Assembly (NCBI RefSeq): GCF_013337765.1
Contig: NZ_VBSB01000023.1
Location: 1 to 64,000 of the forward strand
Reading direction: 5' to 3'
DNA from: Mycolicibacterium sphagni
GTDB taxonomy: Bacteria > Actinomycetota > Actinomycetes > Mycobacteriales > Mycobacteriaceae
Length of the DNA stretch: 64,000 nucleotides
In this document: positions 17,472 to 26,438 of the stretch, one piece after another
How positions within the stretch are numbered: position 1 is the stretch's first letter
Layout of the letters: the number at the start of each line of letters is the position of its first letter
Notes under the pieces: model-generated
What the model was told of the DNA's origin: nothing
What the model saw: only the letters and a program-made list of their open reading frames with translations
Database searches by the model: none
Made by a program: the position numbers and the translations under genes

Positions 17472-18340
17472 GAGGGGACCACCTTCGTGCCGGTACCTTC
17501 GTCGGTGAACAGTTCGACCAGCACACAGTGTTCGACACGGCCGTCGATCACATGCGCGCTGGGGACCCCGCCTTCGACAGCCCGCAAGCAGGCCTCGATC
17601 TTGGGGATCATGCCGGTCTCCAGGTTGGGCAACAGCTCGGTCAACATCTCCGTGTCGATCTGGCTGACCAGTGAATTGGGATCGGGCCAGCGGGTATAGA
17701 GGCCCTCGACATCGGTGAGCATCAGCAGCTTTTCGGCGCCGAGGGCCTGTGCCACGGCGGCAGCGGCAGTGTCGGCGTTGATGTTGTGCACGACACCGTC
17801 GATGTCCGGGGCAATCGTCGAGATGACCGGAATACGGCCGGCGGCAATGAGATCCAACACCGCCGCGGTGTTGACGTGCTCGACGTCGCCGACCAGGCCG
17901 ATGTCGGTGGCCACTCCGTCGAGCGTGACCCCCCGGCGCACTGCCGTGAATAACTGAGCATCCTCGCCGGTGATGCCGACGGCATAGGGGCCGTGGGCAT
18001 TGATGAGATTCACCAGCTCACGACCGACCTGGCCGAACAGCACCATCCGTGCGACTTCGAGCACCTCGGGAGTGGTAACCCGGAAGCCGCCCTTGAATTC
18101 CCCTGCGATGCCAAGCCGTTTGAGCATCGCGCTGATCTGCGGCCCTCCGCCGTGCACCACGACGGGGTGAATCCCGGCGTTGCGCAGGAACACCATGTCG
18201 GCGGCGAACGCGGCCTTGAGCCGGTCATCGGTCATCGCATTGCCGCCGTACTTGACGACGACGATCTTGTCGTTCAGTTGCTTGAGCCAGGGCAGCGCCT
18301 CGGCGAGGACCGCGGCCTTGGTGTTCACGGTGGCGGTCAT
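17468..18340 (-). CDS. argB: acetylglutamate kinase
   Basis: This kinase phosphorylates N-acetylglutamate, usually the arginine-inhibited step. The 290-aa protein has the amino-acid-kinase motifs VVKYGGNAM (Gly-rich, with catalytic Lys), VVHGGGPQIS and the C-terminal block LLPNLETGMIPKIEACL. The N-terminal helix (residues about 5-25) resembles that used by arginine-sensitive hexameric enzymes, which is an inference. It overlaps argJ and argD by 4 bp each. Confidence 0.97.
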   Translation of the reverse strand: MTATVNTKAAVLAEALPWLKQLNDKIVVVKYGGNAMTDDRLKAAFAADMVFLRNAGIHPVVVHGGGPQISAMLKRLGIAGEFKGGFRVTTPEVLEVARMVLFGQVGRELVNLINAHGPYAVGITGEDAQLFTAVRRGVTLDGVATDIGLVGDVEHVNTAAVLDLIAAGRIPVISTIAPDIDGVVHNINADTAAAAVAQALGAEKLLMLTDVEGLYTRWPDPNSLVSQIDTEMLTELLPNLETGMIPKIEACLRAVEGGVPSAHVIDGRVEHCVLVELFTDEGTGTKVVPS

Positions 18341-19560
18341 GAGCTATAGGCCGAGTTCTCTTCGACGTAGGCGTGCGACAAGTCGGTAGTGCGGATGGTC
18401 GCGTGCCCGTCGCCCAGCTTCAGGTCGACGGTCACGTCGACGTCAGCGCCTTTGAGGTCGACGTTCCGGGCGCCGGGCGCGCCTGCACCGTCGATACACA
18501 CCGGGAAGCCGTTGAACGACACGGTGATCCGCTGTGCCTCGATCTCGAACGGCACCATGCCGACCGCGGCCAGCACCCGGCCCCAGTTCGGGTCGGAGCC
18601 GAACAGCGCGGTCTTGACCAGGCTGTCGCGTGCGACGATCCGGGCCGCGATGACGGCGTCGTCGTCACTGGGCGCCCCGGTGACGGTGATCGCGATCCGC
18701 TTGGTCACGCCTTCGGCGTCGGCCTGCAGCTGCGCGCACAGGTCGTCGCACACCCGCAGCACGGCCGCATCCAGATCCTCTTGGCTGGGCGCGATTTCGC
18801 TGGCGCCGGAGGCCAGCAGCAGCACGGTGTCATTCGTCGAGCAGCTGCCGTCGACGTCGAGGCGGTCGAAGGTCCTGGCGGTGGCCCGGCGCAAGGCGGT
18901 GTCCAGGGCTTCGGCATCGGCGACCGCGTCGGTGGTCAGCACGACCAGCATGGTGGCCAGTGACGGCGCGAGCATCCCGGCGCCCTTGGCCATGCCGCCG
19001 ACGGTCCAATTCTCCCCCGACTCGATCGAGTGGTGCAGCGCAACCTGTTTGGGCACGGTGTCGGTGGTCATGATGGCGCGCGCGGCCTCTTCACCGCCGG
19101 TGAGGCCGCCGCCGAGTTCGTGGACAATCTCGGTGACGCCGGCCAGAACCTCGTCCATGGGCAGCCGGTCACCGATCAGGCCTGTCGAGCAGATCGCGAC
19201 CTCGATCGGTCCGGTCTCGGTGCCCCATTCGGACAGTGCGGCCGCAACGGCTTCTGCGGTGGCATGGGTGTCCTGAAAGCCGCCCGACCCGGTGCAGGCG
19301 TTGGCGCCGCCGGAGTTCAGCAAAACCGCGCGCAGCCGGCCGGTCGTGAGCACCTGCTGGCTCCAGAGCACCGGGGCGGCCTTGACCTGATTGCGGGTGA
19401 ACACCCCGGCCGCCGCGTAGTCGGGGCCTTCGTTGAACACCAGCGCCAGGTCCAGTGCGCCGGAGGCCTTGATGCCGGCGGCGATCCCGGTGGCGCGGAA
19501 GCCGGCGGGCGCCGTAACACCCTGATTCCGAACCAATTTCGTCTGGTCAGCGAGCGTCAT
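18337..19560 (-). CDS. argJ: bifunctional glutamate N-acetyltransferase / amino-acid acetyltransferase
   Basis: ArgJ (407 aa) transfers acetyl from acetylornithine to glutamate and closes the acetyl cycle. The self-cleavage site is visible as MAKGAGMLAPSLATML, where the Thr after Ala becomes the N-terminal nucleophile of the beta chain. Other landmarks are NSGGANACTG and GSDPNWGR. ATG 19560 overlaps the argC stop (ATGA) and gives the family length; upstream in-frame starts are inside argC. Confidence 0.96.
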   Translation of the reverse strand: MTLADQTKLVRNQGVTAPAGFRATGIAAGIKASGALDLALVFNEGPDYAAAGVFTRNQVKAAPVLWSQQVLTTGRLRAVLLNSGGANACTGSGGFQDTHATAEAVAAALSEWGTETGPIEVAICSTGLIGDRLPMDEVLAGVTEIVHELGGGLTGGEEAARAIMTTDTVPKQVALHHSIESGENWTVGGMAKGAGMLAPSLATMLVVLTTDAVADAEALDTALRRATARTFDRLDVDGSCSTNDTVLLLASGASEIAPSQEDLDAAVLRVCDDLCAQLQADAEGVTKRIAITVTGAPSDDDAVIAARIVARDSLVKTALFGSDPNWGRVLAAVGMVPFEIEAQRITVSFNGFPVCIDGAGAPGARNVDLKGADVDVTVDLKLGDGHATIRTTDLSHAYVEENSAYSS

Positions 19561-20591
19561 GGTGCCACCCCCACAATCGACAGTCCTTCGGTCTCGGTCC
19601 AGCCCAGTGCCAGGTTCATCGACTGCACCGCCGCGCCGGCCGTGCCCTTCACCAGGTTGTCGATGGCGCACACCGCAACCAGCACACCCGCGTCGGCGTC
19701 GACGGCCACGGCCAGTTGCGCGGCGTTACTGCCGATCACGGCACCGGTGCGGGGCAGCTGCCCCTCGGGCAGCAGGTGGATGAATGGCTCCGCGTCATAC
19801 GCCTTTTCGTAGGCCGCGCGGATCTCGGACACCGGCGCCTGAGTGCGGGCGGTGCAGGTCGCCAGGATGCCGCGCGACGTCGGGATCAATACCGGGGTGA
19901 ACGAGACGGTGACGGCACGGTCGGTGACCGCGCGCAGGCCCTGGGCGATCTCCGGGGTGTGCCGGTGCGCACCGGCGATGTTGTAGGCCCGCGCCGATCC
20001 GATGACCTCCGAACCCAGCAGGTCGACCTTGGCCGCGCGACCCGCACCCGATGTCCCGCTGACCGCGACGACGGTGACGGCCGGCTCGACCAGGTCCGCG
20101 GCGACGGCGGGCAGCAGGGCCAGCAGGGCGGCCGTCGGATAGCAGCCGGGCACCGCGATCCGGGCGGCACCGCGCAGCCGGTCGCGGCCGCCGGGCAGTT
20201 CGGGCAGCCCGTAGGGCCAGCTGCCCGCGTACGGGGAGCCGTAGAAGCGCTCCCAGTCGTCGGCGTCGGTGAGCCGGAAGTCGGCGCCGCAGTCGATGAT
20301 CAGGGTGCCCTTGCCGAGCTGTTCGGCCAGCGCCGCGGAATGGCCGTGCGGCAGGGCCAGGAACACCACGTCATGGCCGGCCAGGACGTCCAGCTCGGTC
20401 GGCTCGAGCACCCGGTTGGCCAGCGGCAACAGATGCGGATGGTGCTCGGACAGGTGGGTGCCCGCGCTCGCGGCCGCGGTCAGCGCACCGATGGTCAGGC
20501 GGCCGTCCGCGTAGGCCGGGTGCCCGAGCAACAAGCGCAGAATCTCACCGCCGGCATAGCCGCTGGCACCGGCAATCGCCACCGAAGTCAT
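19557..20591 (-). CDS. argC: N-acetyl-gamma-glutamyl-phosphate reductase
   Basis: This is the NADPH-dependent reductase and first gene of the arg operon (344 aa). The Rossmann motif is GASGYAGGEILRLL and the catalytic Cys is in AVPGCYPTAALLALLP. The later block GAHRHTPEIAQ contains the active-site His. ATG at 20591 lies only 10 bp from the proximal ARG box, so repressor binding would overlap the initiation region. Confidence 0.97.
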   Translation of the reverse strand: MTSVAIAGASGYAGGEILRLLLGHPAYADGRLTIGALTAAASAGTHLSEHHPHLLPLANRVLEPTELDVLAGHDVVFLALPHGHSAALAEQLGKGTLIIDCGADFRLTDADDWERFYGSPYAGSWPYGLPELPGGRDRLRGAARIAVPGCYPTAALLALLPAVAADLVEPAVTVVAVSGTSGAGRAAKVDLLGSEVIGSARAYNIAGAHRHTPEIAQGLRAVTDRAVTVSFTPVLIPTSRGILATCTARTQAPVSEIRAAYEKAYDAEPFIHLLPEGQLPRTGAVIGSNAAQLAVAVDADAGVLVAVCAIDNLVKGTAGAAVQSMNLALGWTETEGLSIVGVAP

Positions 20592-20601
20592 GCATCCGAT
20601 T

Positions 20602-20636
20602 CTGCATGTTTATGCAACGCGATGCAAATACATTCC
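20602..20636 (-). promoter_or_regulatory. ARG boxes (ArgR operator) upstream of argC
   Basis: Minus strand 20617-20602 reads TTGCATAAACATGCAG, closely matching the 16-bp mycobacterial ARG box TTGCATAACGATGCAA known from ArgR-DNA work. A second weaker symmetric site (ATGCAAATACAT, plus strand 20622-20633) lies about 18 bp away centre to centre, the usual two-box layout for one hexamer. The operator would control the whole argCJBDFRGH-MFS unit. Confidence 0.75.
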
Positions 20637-20716
20637 TGATGGGTTCCGCGAACAGACACAAACGCCCCCGACACGCCGAGCTTTCTGAGTACTTTGCGTC
20701 TGCTCGCGGTGGGAAG

Positions 20717-23212
20717 TCAGGCGCGCTGCACGGCCCCGACCGCCGCCGCGGCCGCGGCGACCGCGGCGTCGCGGGCGGCGCTGGCCTCGTCCTCGGTCAG
20801 CGTCCGGTCCGGCGCGCGGAATCGCAGTGCCAGCGTCAGCGACTTCCGGTCCTCGCCGATCTGCGGCCCGGTGTACACGTCGAACAGCGCCACGTCCTCC
20901 AGCAATTCCCCGGCGCCGTCGCGCACCGCGTCGACCACGGCCTGCGCGGCGACATCAGCCGCCACCACCAGGCTGACGTCCTGGAAGACCGCAGGGAACG
21001 GCGAGACCCGCGGGGCGGGCAGCGTCTCGGGGATCGGCACCGCATCCAGATCCAGCTCGACCGCGCAGGTGCCCTTCGGCAGCCCGGAGCGTTCGATCAC
21101 CGCGGGATGCAGCTGGCCGGCGTGACCGACGACCCGTCCGTCAACCAGGATCTCCGCACAGCGGCCCGGATGCCACGGCAGGGCCTGCGCCGCCCGCAAC
21201 GTCACGTCGACCCCGCAGGCGCGGGCGATGATCCGCACCGCCTCGAACGCGTCGGCGGCCTCCACCGGACGCCCCGGCCCCCACGGGCCGCGCGGCTCGC
21301 GCAGTCCGGTCAGCACGGCACCGACGTGGACGGGCTGGCTCGGTAGCGAGGCGTCCAACGACGCGATCTCCTCGTCGCTCGGCCGGCGATGCGTCGGGAT
21401 CAGTTCGACGCCCTTGGTCTCCTCCGTCGGGTGCACCACCTGCGCGATGGAGAACAGCGCGACGTCGACGAAGCCACGGGAGACGTTGCGGGACAAGGCT
21501 TCCAACAGCGCTGGCAACAGCGTGGTGGCCAAGTGCGGTCGGTCGGCCTCCAGCGGGTTGAGCACCGAGGTGGTCGCACGCCGCGGATCACCGTCCGGCA
21601 GGCCCCAGGTATCGAAGATCCCGGCGGGCAGGAACGGGGTGGGCAGCACCTCGACATAGCCGGACAGGCCCAGTGACTTGCCGACCGCGCGGCGCCGCTT
21701 CTGCCCGGCGGTGAGACCGCGGCCGGCCGGGGCGGTGGGCAGCACCGACGGGATCTTGTCCAGCCCCTCCAGTCGCAGCACCTCTTCGACGAGGTCGGCG
21801 GGCTGCACCAGGTCGGGCCGCCAGCTCGGCGGCGTCACCACGAGAATGGCGCGGTCGGCGTCGTCTTCGGAGACGGCGGCACCGATCTGGGTCAACCGCT
21901 TCACGGCGGCGCCGCCCTCGTACTCGACGCCGGCCATCCGGTCGGGCAGGTCGAAACGCATCCGCACCGGCTCCGGTGACCAGTCGTCACGCGGCGGGTC
22001 GCCGCGCCAGTCGGTCAGCGTGGGTTCGATGGTGCCGCCGGCGATCTCGGCGAGCAACGCCGCGCACCGGTCCAGCGCGGCCACCGAAATGGCCGGGTCG
22101 ACGGACCGTTCGTAGCGCCTGCCTGCCTCGCTGACCAGGTGCAGGCGTCGGATTGTGCGGGATACCGCGGCGGGATCCCAGACCGCGGCCTCCAGCAGGA
22201 TGTCGGTGGAGTCGTCGTCGATCTCGGTGGTGCCCGCACCCATGACGCCGGCGATGGCCGCGGTCGCGACGTCGTCGACGATCAGCACGTCGGCCGGATC
22301 GAGTTTGCGTTTGATGTCGTCGAGCGTGACGACGGTCTCCCCCGGCTTGGCGAACCGGACGATGAACTCACCGTTGATGCGGCTGCGGTCGTGCGCGTGC
22401 ATCGGGTGCCCGATTTCGAGCATCACGTAGTTGGTGACGTCGACGGCCGGCGAGATCGGACGGATGCCGGAGAGCATCAGCCGCCGGCGCAGCCACCAGG
22501 GCGACAGAGCCTTCGGGTCGATGCCGGTGACCGGGCGCAGCGCGAAACGGCTTACCCCGGTGCCGGATTCGACAGTCACCGGCAGCGCCGGGCCCTCGAC
22601 GGGCAATGCGGGAACCTCGGCGGGGTCCACGAAATCCAGGTCGTACGCGCAGGCGATCTCGCGGGCGATACCGCGCACCGACATGCAGTAGCCGCGGTCC
22701 GGGGTGACGGCCAGGTCGAAGATCACATCATCGAGGCCGAGTACTTTGATACCGGAAGCGCCGGGATCCGCGGTTCCCGGCGGCAGCACCATGATCCCGG
22801 AATGATCTGCACCCAAGCCCAATTCGGCGGCCGAGCAGATCATGCCGTCGGAGAGTCGCCCGTAGGTCTTGCGGCTGGCGATGTGGAAGTCGCCGGGCAG
22901 CGTGACGCCGGGCAGCGCCACCACAACCAGGTCACCGACAGCGAAGTTCGTTGCACCGCAAACGATATCGCGGTCTTCCTGCTCACCGACATCGACCTTG
23001 CAGGCGCGGATCGGTTTCTTGAACTCGGTGAGCTCCTCGATGGCGGTGACCCGCCCGACGGTCAGCGGCCCGCTGACCGGTCCGAGCGTGATGATGTCCT
23101 CGACCTCGTGGCCGACGCGAATCAGCGCCTGCTCCAGGTCATGTGGCTCGACATCCCAGCCCGGTGCGCCGCGCTGAACGACCTCACGCAGCCAGCTGTA
23201 GGGAAGGCGCAT
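20717..23212 (-). CDS. pheT: phenylalanyl-tRNA synthetase beta subunit
   Basis: The beta chain of the (alpha-beta)2 PheRS has 831 aa. It shows an N-terminal tRNA-binding EMAP-like domain (residues about 40-150), the B3/B4 editing domain, a B5 domain, the inactive synthetase-like core, and the C-terminal ferredoxin-fold anticodon-binding domain (from PRVSPFPAVFQDVSL). Its ATG overlaps the pheS stop by 1 bp (TGATG). Confidence 0.97.
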   Translation of the reverse strand: MRLPYSWLREVVQRGAPGWDVEPHDLEQALIRVGHEVEDIITLGPVSGPLTVGRVTAIEELTEFKKPIRACKVDVGEQEDRDIVCGATNFAVGDLVVVALPGVTLPGDFHIASRKTYGRLSDGMICSAAELGLGADHSGIMVLPPGTADPGASGIKVLGLDDVIFDLAVTPDRGYCMSVRGIAREIACAYDLDFVDPAEVPALPVEGPALPVTVESGTGVSRFALRPVTGIDPKALSPWWLRRRLMLSGIRPISPAVDVTNYVMLEIGHPMHAHDRSRINGEFIVRFAKPGETVVTLDDIKRKLDPADVLIVDDVATAAIAGVMGAGTTEIDDDSTDILLEAAVWDPAAVSRTIRRLHLVSEAGRRYERSVDPAISVAALDRCAALLAEIAGGTIEPTLTDWRGDPPRDDWSPEPVRMRFDLPDRMAGVEYEGGAAVKRLTQIGAAVSEDDADRAILVVTPPSWRPDLVQPADLVEEVLRLEGLDKIPSVLPTAPAGRGLTAGQKRRRAVGKSLGLSGYVEVLPTPFLPAGIFDTWGLPDGDPRRATTSVLNPLEADRPHLATTLLPALLEALSRNVSRGFVDVALFSIAQVVHPTEETKGVELIPTHRRPSDEEIASLDASLPSQPVHVGAVLTGLREPRGPWGPGRPVEAADAFEAVRIIARACGVDVTLRAAQALPWHPGRCAEILVDGRVVGHAGQLHPAVIERSGLPKGTCAVELDLDAVPIPETLPAPRVSPFPAVFQDVSLVVAADVAAQAVVDAVRDGAGELLEDVALFDVYTGPQIGEDRKSLTLALRFRAPDRTLTEDEASAARDAAVAAAAAAVGAVQRA

Positions 23213-24255
23213 CAGACCCCGACCCCGAACGGCAGCGAGAACCGCACGTCGCCCTCGACCATATCGCGCATGTCGGGAATGCCGTTGCGGAACTGCAGGG
23301 TGCGCTCAAGACCCATGCCGAAGGCGAAGCCCGAGTACACCTCTGGGTCGATGCCGGCGGCGCGCAACACATTCGGGTTGACTATGCCGCAGCCGCCCCA
23401 CTCGACCCAGCCTGCGCCACCCTTCTTGTTGGGGAACCAGATATCCACCTCGGCCGAGGGTTCGGTGAAGGGAAAGAAGTGCGGCCGCATCCGGGTGCGG
23501 GCAGTCGGCCCGAACTCCGAGCGGGCGAACGCGTCCAACGTGCCGCGTAGGTGGGCCATCGTCAGGCCGCGATCCACCGCGAGGCCCTCGACCTGGTGGA
23601 ACACCGGGGTGTGGGTGGAGTCGAGCTCGTCGGTGCGGAAGGTGCGGCCGATCGAGACGATGTAGACCGGCAGCTCACGGTCGAGCAGGGTGCGCACCTG
23701 CACCGGGGAGGTGTGGGTGCGCAGCAGCTGCCGCGACCCCTCCGGGGCGATGTGAAAGGTGTCGGACTCGCTGCGGGCCGGGTGGTCAGGCGGAAAGTTG
23801 AGCGCGTCGAAGTTGAACTGCTCGGTCTCGACCTCGGGACCTTCGGCCAGCTCCCAGCCCATCGCGACGAAGGTATCGGCGATGTGCTCGGCCAGGATCG
23901 TGATCGGGTGCCGCGCCCCGACTGGCTCACGGGTCGAGGGCAGGGTGACGTCGATCGCCTCGGCCACCAGCACGGCCGCGTCGCGTTCGGCGCGCAATGC
24001 CGCCAGACGCTCGTCGTAGCTGCGCTGGGCGTCGCCGCGGGCGACGTTGACCAGCTTGCCGGCCTCGGAGCGGTCCTCCTTGGGCAGGCTGGCCAGCGCC
24101 TGGCGTGCCTGCGCCAGCGGTGCGCGGTCGCCCAGGTGCTCGGTCTTGGCGCGGGCCAGGGCGTCCAGATCGGCGGCCAGCTCGAAGGCGTGCCGGGCCG
24201 CGCTGACGGCTTTGGTCAACGATTCCTGCGACAAGTCGACGGGTTGGTCACCCAC
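23212..24255 (-). CDS. pheS: phenylalanyl-tRNA synthetase alpha subunit
   Basis: The catalytic alpha chain (347 aa) has an N-terminal coiled coil (about residues 10-95), class II motif 2 region FHQVEGLAVDRG and motif 3 GFGMGLERT-like segment GFAFGMGLERTLQ. GTG 24255 gives the length expected for mycobacterial PheS (about 341 aa). No T-box leader was seen in the 116-bp gap to the divergent flavoprotein gene. Confidence 0.96.
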   Translation of the reverse strand: MGDQPVDLSQESLTKAVSAARHAFELAADLDALARAKTEHLGDRAPLAQARQALASLPKEDRSEAGKLVNVARGDAQRSYDERLAALRAERDAAVLVAEAIDVTLPSTREPVGARHPITILAEHIADTFVAMGWELAEGPEVETEQFNFDALNFPPDHPARSESDTFHIAPEGSRQLLRTHTSPVQVRTLLDRELPVYIVSIGRTFRTDELDSTHTPVFHQVEGLAVDRGLTMAHLRGTLDAFARSEFGPTARTRMRPHFFPFTEPSAEVDIWFPNKKGGAGWVEWGGCGIVNPNVLRAAGIDPEVYSGFAFGMGLERTLQFRNGIPDMRDMVEGDVRFSLPFGVGV

Positions 24256-24371
24256 GCGGCGAGACGCTCCTTCAGATACCGGGGCTGTTTGCACCACGGA
24301 TGTGACGCAAGTGCCGATCATAGGTGATGCCAGAATGACGCCTCGCAGGCATTTCACCCCTAGGACGCCCA

Positions 24372-25952
24372 ATGCTCAGAGCCATCGCAATCGCAACCGT
24401 ATGGGCGGTGGCGCTGGCCCTGGCAGGGCCGGCGTTCGAATTCAGCCCGTGGTGGTGGCTGCTCGCGGCGCCGATCACGGCCGTCGCGGCGCTGGGCACC
24501 TGGGATCTGCTCCAGACCCGGCACACGATCCTGCGGTCCTACCCGGTGCTCGGGCACTTCCGGTTCCTCGCCGAGGCGCTGCGCCCGGAGATCCAGCAGT
24601 ACTTCGTCGAATCGAACACCGAGGGCACCCCGTTCGATCGGGAAACCCGCGACATGGTCTATGAGCGTGCAAAGGGCACCAAGAGCGACGAGCCGTTCGG
24701 CACCGAGCGTGACGTCAACGCGCTGGGCTACGAATTCCTTCGGCATTCCCTGCGCGCCCGTTTCGCCTCGGAGCTGGCGCCCCGGGTCCGGCTCGGTGGC
24801 GCGGACTGCGCGCAGCCGTATGACATCGCGTTGTTCAACGTCTCGGCGATGAGCTTCGGCGCACTGTCCGGCAACGCCATCGAAGCCCTCAACGGCGGGG
24901 CGGCTCGCGGCGGCTTCGCGCACGACACCGGTGAGGGTGGGATCAGCCCCTATCACCTCAAGTACGGCGGTGACCTGATCTGGGAGATCGGCTCGGGGTA
25001 CTTCGGGTGTCGCGACGCCGACGGGCATTTCGACGCCGTCCTGTTCGAGGAGAAGGCCGCGCTGCCATCGGTGAAGGCCATCTCGATCAAGCTGTCCCAG
25101 GGCGCCAAACCCGGGCTTGGCGGGGTGTTGCCAGGCGCCAAGGTGAGCGCGGAGATCGCGGCGACTCGCGGGGTGCCGATCGGCAAGACCGTAGTCTCAC
25201 CGCCGGCGCACACGGCCTTTCACACGCCGGTGGAGATGATGCATTTCATCGCGACGCTGCGCAGCCTGTCCGGCGGTAAGCCGATCGGGTTCAAGCTGTG
25301 CATCGGGGCGCGCACCGAATTCCTGTCCATCTGTAAAGGCATGCTGCACACCGGTATCACCCCAGACTTCATCATCGTCGACGGCGCCGAAGGCGGAACC
25401 GGCGCGGCGCCACAGGAATTCGAGGACCACGTCGGCATGCCGCTGACCGAAGGTCTGATGCTGGTGCACAACGCGCTGGTCGGCACGGGGCTGCGGACTC
25501 ACATCAGGGTCGGCGCGTCCGGCAAGGTCGCCAGCGGAGTGGACATCGTCAGCCGGATCTGCCAGGGCGCGGATTTCACGATGTCGGCGCGCGCGATGAT
25601 GTTCGCGGTCGGTTGCATCCAGGCGCTGAAGTGCAATACCAACAAATGCCCGACCGGGGTGGCCACCCAGGACAAGGGCCGAGCGCGGGCGCTGTACGTC
25701 CCCGACAAGACCGAGCGGGTGGTCAACTTCCAGCGGGCCACCGTGGCCAGCGCAGCGCAGATCGTCGCGTCGATGGGCCTGAACGGATTCGACGAGCTCA
25801 AGCCCGCAATGCTCAACCGCCGCATCGAAGGTCAGCGCACCCGCACCTACGCCGAGATCTACGACTGGCTGATGCCCGGCGAGCTGCTCGACGATCCGCC
25901 CGAGTCCTGGCGCTCGGACTGGATCGAAGCCTCCGCCGACGAATTCCGCTAG
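24372..25952 (+). CDS. FMN-binding glutamate synthase family protein, membrane-anchored
   Basis: A 526-aa protein with two N-terminal hydrophobic segments (residues about 1-45) followed by a GltS-like TIM barrel: SAMSFGALSGNAIEAL and HDTGEGGISPYH bind FMN, and GCIQALKCNTNKCPTG supplies three Cys for a 3Fe-4S cluster. It lacks the glutaminase domain of true glutamate synthase, so the substrate is unknown; a membrane oxidoreductase role is inferred. It starts the accessory block inserted beside pheS; its stop codon falls inside a 36-bp direct repeat. Confidence 0.85.
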   Translation: MLRAIAIATVWAVALALAGPAFEFSPWWWLLAAPITAVAALGTWDLLQTRHTILRSYPVLGHFRFLAEALRPEIQQYFVESNTEGTPFDRETRDMVYERAKGTKSDEPFGTERDVNALGYEFLRHSLRARFASELAPRVRLGGADCAQPYDIALFNVSAMSFGALSGNAIEALNGGAARGGFAHDTGEGGISPYHLKYGGDLIWEIGSGYFGCRDADGHFDAVLFEEKAALPSVKAISIKLSQGAKPGLGGVLPGAKVSAEIAATRGVPIGKTVVSPPAHTAFHTPVEMMHFIATLRSLSGGKPIGFKLCIGARTEFLSICKGMLHTGITPDFIIVDGAEGGTGAAPQEFEDHVGMPLTEGLMLVHNALVGTGLRTHIRVGASGKVASGVDIVSRICQGADFTMSARAMMFAVGCIQALKCNTNKCPTGVATQDKGRARALYVPDKTERVVNFQRATVASAAQIVASMGLNGFDELKPAMLNRRIEGQRTRTYAEIYDWLMPGELLDDPPESWRSDWIEASADEFR

Positions 25953-25984
25953 CCTGCCGCGGTGTCCCTTCGTGGCTGCGCCGC
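25949..25984. repeat. 36-bp direct repeat, copy 1
   Basis: This copy begins at CTAGCCTGCCGCGG and is 35/36 identical to 26109-26144, the single difference being G/A at position 16. It overlaps the last codons of the flavoprotein gene, whose stop TAG lies within it. Copy 2 is the 3' end of the convergent ferredoxin gene, so copy 1 looks like a duplication of that end. Confidence 0.85.
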
Positions 25985-26010
25985 TGCCCAAATCGACCTC
26001 GTCACGCGCC

Positions 26011-26067
26011 GAGCGTGGGGGTTGTCGTTGGAACGACCGACGATTATCACCAATAACCCCCACGTTC
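26011..26067. repeat. inverted repeat with nested palindrome between convergent genes
   Basis: Arms CGTGGGGGTT (26014-26023) and AACCCCCACG (26055-26064) are perfect inverted repeats; with flanking bases the stem extends to 13 bp with one G:T. The loop holds a second palindrome GTCGTT-gg-AACGAC (26024-26037). It lies between the two direct-repeat copies. It may be a bidirectional terminator or a small dispersed repeat element; no U-tract is seen. Confidence 0.6.
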
Positions 26068-26108
26068 GATGGTCGGCTCAAAGAGTGCGGGCTCTGGATC
26101 CACGGCAA

Positions 26109-26144
26109 CTAGCCTGCCGCGGTATCCCTTCGTGGCTGCGCCGC
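26109..26144. repeat. 36-bp direct repeat, copy 2
   Basis: This copy encodes the last 11 residues and the stop codon of the ferredoxin gene on the minus strand. It is offset exactly 160 bp from copy 1. The pair brackets a non-coding segment holding the inverted repeat at 26011-26067. Confidence 0.85.
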
Positions 26145-26438
26145 CACAAACGGCGCATCGAAGGGCTGCCGGCCTAATCCGCGTGCGCCGCCTGGTGATC
26201 CGAGGTCGGCGAAGAAGTCCACGTTGGCGGCCACGTACGGCTGCCAATCCTCGGGCGCGTCCTCGACATACGCGATCGCCTCGACTGGACAGACCGGCTC
26301 GCACGCCGCGCAGTCCACACATTCGTCGGGATGGATGTACAGCATCCGCTCCCCCTCGTAGATGCAGTCGACCGGACATTCGTCCACGCAGGCCTTGTCC
26401 CTGATGTCGACGCACGGCTCGCCGATGACGTACGTCAT
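26109..26438 (-). CDS. 7Fe ferredoxin (FdxC/FdxA type)
   Basis: A 109-aa electron carrier beginning MTYVIGEPCVDIRDKACVDECPVDC, with a first cluster set (C9, C17, C21 and C25-type spacing) and a second set CVDCAACEPVCP. This is the seven-iron pattern (3Fe-4S plus 4Fe-4S) typical of actinobacterial ferredoxins. The C-terminal ~20 residues, rich in Arg/Gln/Ala, lie in the direct repeat. Its ATG overlaps the stop of the CrtI-like gene (ATGA), so it probably passes electrons for that enzyme. Confidence 0.92.
   Translation of the reverse strand: MTYVIGEPCVDIRDKACVDECPVDCIYEGERMLYIHPDECVDCAACEPVCPVEAIAYVEDAPEDWQPYVAANVDFFADLGSPGGARGLGRQPFDAPFVAAQPRRDTAAG

Noticed and set aside
24256..24371. T-box or attenuator before pheS
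   Set aside because: No specifier loop, T-box sequence or convincing terminator hairpin could be found in the 116-bp gap.
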